Shown here in pieces: positions 6,438 through 9,784 of a stretch of 9,784 nucleotides of DNA. The position numbers were made by a program, and so were the translations under genes. The DNA comes from Armatimonadota bacterium. GTDB lineage: Bacteria > Armatimonadota > JAAZEB01. Within the stretch, counting starts at the first letter, position 1; each line of letters opens with the position of its first letter. Location: positions 1 through 9,784 of the forward strand of contig DUUU01000138.1 of the NCBI GenBank assembly GCA_012841485.1, in the 5' to 3' direction. Under the pieces are notes generated by a model, which worked only from the letters and a program-made list of their open reading frames with translations, did no database searches and had not been told where the DNA came from.

Positions 6438-7202
6438 CTAGGGGACAATGCTCAGCCCGGCGTAGAACTGCGTGGATCCCGACCCCGGGTCCTGAACACC
6501 GGCCGAGAGCGCATACCGGTTGTTGATGAGCCAGATGGCACCTGCCGCCCAGAGGTTGTCGGTCTCGCCGAAGTGGCGCTGTCGCCACTCCCAGTTGAGC
6601 GCCAGTTCGCGCGTCACCAGCAGGTTCGCGCCGACGAAGGGCCGGATCGCGTCGTCGTCGAGGCCGTCGTTATTGAAGGTATCCCAACGCGCACCGGCGT
6701 GAAGGAACACCGCTCCTGGGCGCACACTGCCCATCAAGTTCTTGCTTGCGACCGCGTAGAGCGTGCCGCCGTCCCCCGGGCCGGTGTAGGCATAGCCACC
6801 GATCGAGAAGGAGGGAACCCAGGAGCCGCTCCGCTCGCTGATGAGCTTATACTGCGCCAGACCACCGAAGTAGCTCTCCACGATCTCGGAGCCATCCGGC
6901 CGGTCGCGCTGCACGCCCGTCCAGAAGCCACCCACGTACAGGTTGTTGCTGACACCGTAGAAGATGCCCGCCGAATACTGCCTGTCGCTCTCCCCCGTCA
7001 CCACGGCTTGCTGGAAAGTACCCGCCCCGATAAGCCACCGGCCCGCCGGAAGCGTGTAGGCCGTCGGGTTGAGCACCAATCCGATCGGGGCAAAACGCTG
7101 CTCGGCGCCCGCCTCCTCGCCGGGACCACGCTGGGCACCGGCCGGAGACGCCAGGACCAACGCCGCGGCAAGAATACCGCCTGTGAGAACCGAAACGCGC
7201 AT
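6438..7202 (-). CDS. Secreted, beta-strand-rich protein, probable outer-membrane barrel; family not recognised
   Basis: The 254-residue protein starts with a clear Sec signal peptide (residues 1-23, hydrophobic core about 5-18, likely cut after AGA before Q24). The rest alternates short amphipathic stretches rich in Gly, Tyr, Trp and Phe with turns, for example AGIFYGVSNNLYVGGFWTG, SFSIGGYAYTG and YALSAGVQDPGSGSTQFYAGL. This texture is typical of small outer-membrane beta-barrels in the style of MetA-pathway or porin-like conserved hypotheticals. The C-terminus ends in Pro, not the usual terminal Phe, so barrel assembly signals are not classical. GGAGGTGA ends 6 nt before ATG 7202 on the minus strand, a strong ribosome site. 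It is the first gene of the minus-strand group and is divergent from the histidine kinase. Localisation is inferred; function is unknown. Confidence 0.8.
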   Translation of the reverse strand: MRVSVLTGGILAAALVLASPAGAQRGPGEEAGAEQRFAPIGLVLNPTAYTLPAGRWLIGAGTFQQAVVTGESDRQYSAGIFYGVSNNLYVGGFWTGVQRDRPDGSEIVESYFGGLAQYKLISERSGSWVPSFSIGGYAYTGPGDGGTLYAVASKNLMGSVRPGAVFLHAGARWDTFNNDGLDDDAIRPFVGANLLVTRELALNWEWRQRHFGETDNLWAAGAIWLINNRYALSAGVQDPGSGSTQFYAGLSIVP

Positions 7203-7703
7203 TCCTCTTCACCTCCGGCCCGCGAATGCGCAATTTCAGTGCCAGAGGCAGGAGAGTAGGGGGGTGTCGCAGCATCGGCGCAGGAACCGCGACTGGCCCT
7301 TCCCGATATCAGGTAAGGGTGGCGCGCGCGAGCCGATGCCCCCAGAACCGCGCAGGCGAAGCCGTTCAGCCACGCCGAGGCTGGCCCCTCCCGACGGGCT
7401 GGTGGCGCAGCGGCGGGCCTGCGCAGGCAAGATTTGCCACCGTACGGGAGCACCCAGGGCGTTTGGAGACCTGCAGGATCGGGGTAAACTTCTCATCAGC
7501 ACGCTGCTATTCCACCGCGAACCTGGCCCAGGCAGGGATCTGGAGAGACCCGTGTAGACGACCGGAGGTATGCTTTTTAGGGCACCAGTACTTGTCGTTC
7601 TCACCCGCCGCAAGGGCCCGCCTCCATTGCCCGAGGCTGTTTCTCGATCTTGTTGTCTGCCGGAGTCCACTCGCAGGCGCTGGCGTCAAGCGCGTGCTCC
7701 CCA
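7203..7703. other. Divergent intergenic region of about 500 bp
   Basis: This stretch separates the 5' ends of the beta-strand protein gene (-) and the histidine kinase (+), so both promoters should lie here. I found no convincing -35/-10 pair on either strand. Long open frames that cross it translate to Arg/Ser/Pro-rich, domain-free sequence and are judged spurious. A tiny frame from ATG 7570 follows GGAGGT with no spacer and is not supported. The clearest structure is the nested inverted repeat at 7388-7450. Confidence 0.5.
7388..7450. repeat. Nested inverted-repeat element in the divergent gap
   Basis: Three concentric complementary pairs share nearly one centre: CTCCCG (7388-7393) with CGGGAG (7445-7450), GGTGGC (7401-7406) with GCCACC (7436-7441), and the 12-bp palindrome GCCTGCGCAGGC (7417-7428). 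A competing hairpin GGCAA-gat-TTGCC covers 7426-7438. The layout fits a structured RNA, an operator-like palindrome within a larger stem, or a terminator facing either way; nothing chooses between them. GCGCAGGC also occurs about 70 nt upstream. Confidence 0.4.
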
Positions 7704-9784
7704 ATGCCAGGGCCGGGCGTGAGGTCGCCGTTGAGTCGCACGCACATCTATCCACTTGAGCCGGAGCTATCCAAGGCTTCGGAAAGGCTTCCGGGGGCAC
7801 TTCTAGCCAGGGCTCGTCGTCACCCACGCCTGGCGCTTCTCTTCTCGCTGCTCTCTGCGCTGGCCGTCAGTGCGCTCCATATCGCGACTGGCCCGGCGCG
7901 GCACGCCGTGTGCCTTTACGTTGTCCCCGTGATCAGCGGCGCCGCCCTGCTGCCCACCCCGCTCGCGATGGGAGTCGCCGTCGTCTGCGTGCTCCTCTCG
8001 CTCTTAGTGGACTACCAGCTTGCCGCGGGAGGATCACCGCTCCTCAATCCCGTGTGGGTGGGGCAGGTCCCGCTGATTGCATCGATCTACCTGGTGCTGA
8101 ACATTACCGTCGCGCTGCGGCGGGCCCTCCTGCGCGAAGGCCGGCAGTACCGCGTCCTCGATGGATTGAGGACCGTGACGACGGCGATCACGTCCTCGCT
8201 CGATTTGCACCATGTGCTTGATACGGCGCTGGTCCAGGTGCAATCCTTGACGCGCGCGGATCCGGTGGCGATCTGGCTCATCGACCGTGCCCATTCAGAG
8301 CTGGTACTCTCCGCCACGAAAGCGCGCACGCCAGCGCGGCGCGTGCGCGCAGATGCCACCCGCATCCCACTCGACTCGATGCACCTGCTTGCCGAGAGTA
8401 TCCGCCAGCGAGTGGTGATGACCGCGGAAGCGGGCCCTACCGCGCGGGAGGAGAGCCTGGAGGCCTGTCTCATCGGGGTCAGCCGGATGGTCACCATTCC
8501 CCTGGTGACGCACGGCACTCCCATGGGCGCGCTGGTGGCCGGTTACTCCTCCCGCTTCGATACCGACGCGCTGCAGGTACTCCGGGAGATAGCGAGCGAC
8601 GCGGCCATGGCCATCGAGAATGCGCAACTCTACTCTGAAGCGCGCCGGCATGTCGTCGAGCTCGAGGCGATGCGCGCCCAGTCAGAGCGCAAAGAGCAAC
8701 AGGCCCGGTTCCTGGCCGAAGCCGGACAGCTCTTCACGATGACGCTCGACGTGCGCGCCACCATGGACGCCGTCGTGACCAAGGCCGCAGAGCTCCTGGG
8801 CGACGCTTGCCTCATTCTGGAGAGGATCCCCGGGGAGGAGACGCTGAGTGTCGCTGCCTGTTACGAGGCCGAAACCATCACCTCAAGCAGCCTCCGCCAG
8901 CACCTCACCGCCCGGCCCGTGCGCATCGGGAACGGGATGCTCGGGCGATCCGCATCCATGGGCCAGGCGTGCATCGCGCATGGCCGCCCCTCTGCGCCGG
9001 GCGAACTCGGAGAGGAGGTCGTTGCCTTAGGCATCCGTGTCATGATCGCCGTGCCGCTGTGGGGCCGGGGGCGAGTGCGAGGCGTCTTTGTGGCCGCCTA
9101 CTATGGCGAACACCGCTTGCCTACCGAGGAAGACCTCCAGTTGGCCGTGCTCCTGGCAGACCGCGCCGCGGTGGCCATCGAGAACGCCGATCTCTTCGAG
9201 GAGACACAGAGGGCCGGGGTCGCCCTGGAAGCCTGGGGCCACGAGCTGGAGCGCCGCGTGGAGATGAAGACGCGCGAGCTCCGCGATGCCCAGCGCGGCC
9301 TCCTTCGCGCCGAGCGCCTAGCCTCCATCGGCCAACTCGCGGCGACCGTTGCTCACGAGTTGCGCAACCCCCTCAACGTCATCAAGATCGCGCATTTCGC
9401 CCTGGATCAGGGATGCTCGCCCGAGCGGGAGAGGCGCCATCTGGATGCCATCGCCCGCCAGGTAGCCGCGTCCAGCCGGATCATCAACGGCCTGCTCGAA
9501 TTCGCCCGCGACTCGCCCCCCCAATACAGCCTGCTGGATCTCGGAGCCCTCCTCAACCAGGTCCTCACGGATGCCGACCTGCCGCAAGAGATCCAGGTGA
9601 ACACAGAGATCCCCGCCTCGCTTCCCCCTCTCCTGGCTGACCGAGAACAGATCGCCCAGGTCCTCTCCAACATCATTGACAACGCTGTGCAGGTGATGCC
9701 GCAGGGCGGAGAGCTGGCGATCCGCGTCTGGTCGGAAGACAGAGCAACCTACATCTCCGTGCGCGACACCGGCCCCGGCATCCC
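7704..9784 (+). CDS. Sensor histidine kinase, 4TM-GAF-GAF-HisKA-HATPase, truncated by window edge
   Basis: The frame is open without a stop to the right edge, giving 693 visible residues. An N-terminal block of about four membrane helices (about 43-62, 69-84, 87-105, 117-138) is followed by a GAF domain (about 155-313), a second GAF (about 333-503), a charged coiled-coil-like linker and HisKA with phospho-acceptor H551 in VAHELRNPL. The start of HATPase_c follows, with the N-box (N656, N660 in NIIDNA) and the G1 box DTGPGI at the cut. It should autophosphorylate and pass phosphate to a response regulator that is not in view. The signal sensed is unknown. GAF domains often bind small molecules or chromophores, but no chromophore Cys is assigned. 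The start is uncertain: ATG 7704 has no ribosome site, while TTG 7731 has GTGAGG 6 nt upstream; both keep all domains. Only the 3' end is missing. Confidence 0.9.
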   Translation, partial: MPGPGVRSPLSRTHIYPLEPELSKASERLPGALLARARRHPRLALLFSLLSALAVSALHIATGPARHAVCLYVVPVISGAALLPTPLAMGVAVVCVLLSLLVDYQLAAGGSPLLNPVWVGQVPLIASIYLVLNITVALRRALLREGRQYRVLDGLRTVTTAITSSLDLHHVLDTALVQVQSLTRADPVAIWLIDRAHSELVLSATKARTPARRVRADATRIPLDSMHLLAESIRQRVVMTAEAGPTAREESLEACLIGVSRMVTIPLVTHGTPMGALVAGYSSRFDTDALQVLREIASDAAMAIENAQLYSEARRHVVELEAMRAQSERKEQQARFLAEAGQLFTMTLDVRATMDAVVTKAAELLGDACLILERIPGEETLSVAACYEAETITSSSLRQHLTARPVRIGNGMLGRSASMGQACIAHGRPSAPGELGEEVVALGIRVMIAVPLWGRGRVRGVFVAAYYGEHRLPTEEDLQLAVLLADRAAVAIENADLFEETQRAGVALEAWGHELERRVEMKTRELRDAQRGLLRAERLASIGQLAATVAHELRNPLNVIKIAHFALDQGCSPERERRHLDAIARQVAASSRIINGLLEFARDSPPQYSLLDLGALLNQVLTDADLPQEIQVNTEIPASLPPLLADREQIAQVLSNIIDNAVQVMPQGGELAIRVWSEDRATYISVRDTGPGI

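Noticed and set aside
5752..6441. 229-codon plus-strand open frame across the M28 gene and the following gap
   Set aside because: It lies antisense to intact M28 catalytic motifs and has no recognisable domain.
7570..7722. Small frame from ATG 7570 preceded by GGAGGT
   Set aside because: The purine-rich stretch abuts the ATG with no spacer, and the product (about 50 residues) has no recognisable features.
7226..7759. Plus-strand 177-codon and minus-strand 144-codon frames in the divergent gap (7236-7670 for the latter)
   Set aside because: Composition is Arg/Ser/Pro-rich, neither shows a domain or good ribosome site, and the plus frame overlaps the kinase start out of frame.
8807..9640. 277-codon plus-strand frame inside the histidine kinase
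   Set aside because: It is a shifted shadow of the kinase frame, whose GAF and HisKA motifs are continuous through the same region.

Overview
The window is a GC-rich bacterial segment with seven well-supported protein genes, one of them cut by the right edge. I see no rRNA, tRNA, CRISPR array, transposase or phage gene. A Sec-type signal peptide on a beta-strand-rich protein, a periplasmic-type TlpA thioredoxin and a membrane-tethered peptidoglycan amidase together suggest a diderm (Gram-negative-type) cell envelope. The exact phylum cannot be fixed from this sequence; Armatimonadota or another GC-rich environmental lineage is only a guess.

Layout: (1) 1-540 is non-coding. It has a 10-bp hairpin at the left edge, a near-consensus sigma70-type promoter at 365-393, and a leader of about 140 nt with alternative pairings that include the Shine-Dalgarno. 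(2) 541-2058 (+) encodes a membrane-anchored HEAT-repeat protein, closed by a hairpin with a T-run (2171-2221). (3) 2240-4581 (+) is a probable co-directional unit: an anchored N-acetylmuramoyl-L-alanine amidase, a threonylcarbamoyl-AMP synthase (TsaC/Sua5 YrdC domain) overlapping it by 19 nt, and an anchored TPR protein. (4) 4581-4693 is a convergent junction with a 9-bp hairpin and a perfect 18-bp inverted repeat. (5) On the minus strand, transcribed right to left, are a secreted beta-strand-rich protein (6438-7202), a secreted M28 zinc peptidase (5389-6258) and a TlpA-like thioredoxin (4694-5263). (6) 7203-7703 is a roughly 500-bp divergent gap with a nested inverted-repeat element. (7) From 7704 to the right edge (+) runs a multi-domain sensor histidine kinase (4 TM, GAF, GAF, HisKA, start of HATPase).

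Five or six of the seven products are predicted to sit in or act outside the inner membrane, so the theme is cell-envelope housekeeping. The exception is TsaC, a cytosolic tRNA-modification enzyme. I do not see a defence system, biosynthetic cluster or clearly new multi-gene system. The observations most worth following are the leader architecture of the HEAT gene, the His-rich insertion beside the M28 active site, the perfect 18-bp repeat at the convergent junction and the structured element in the divergent gap.
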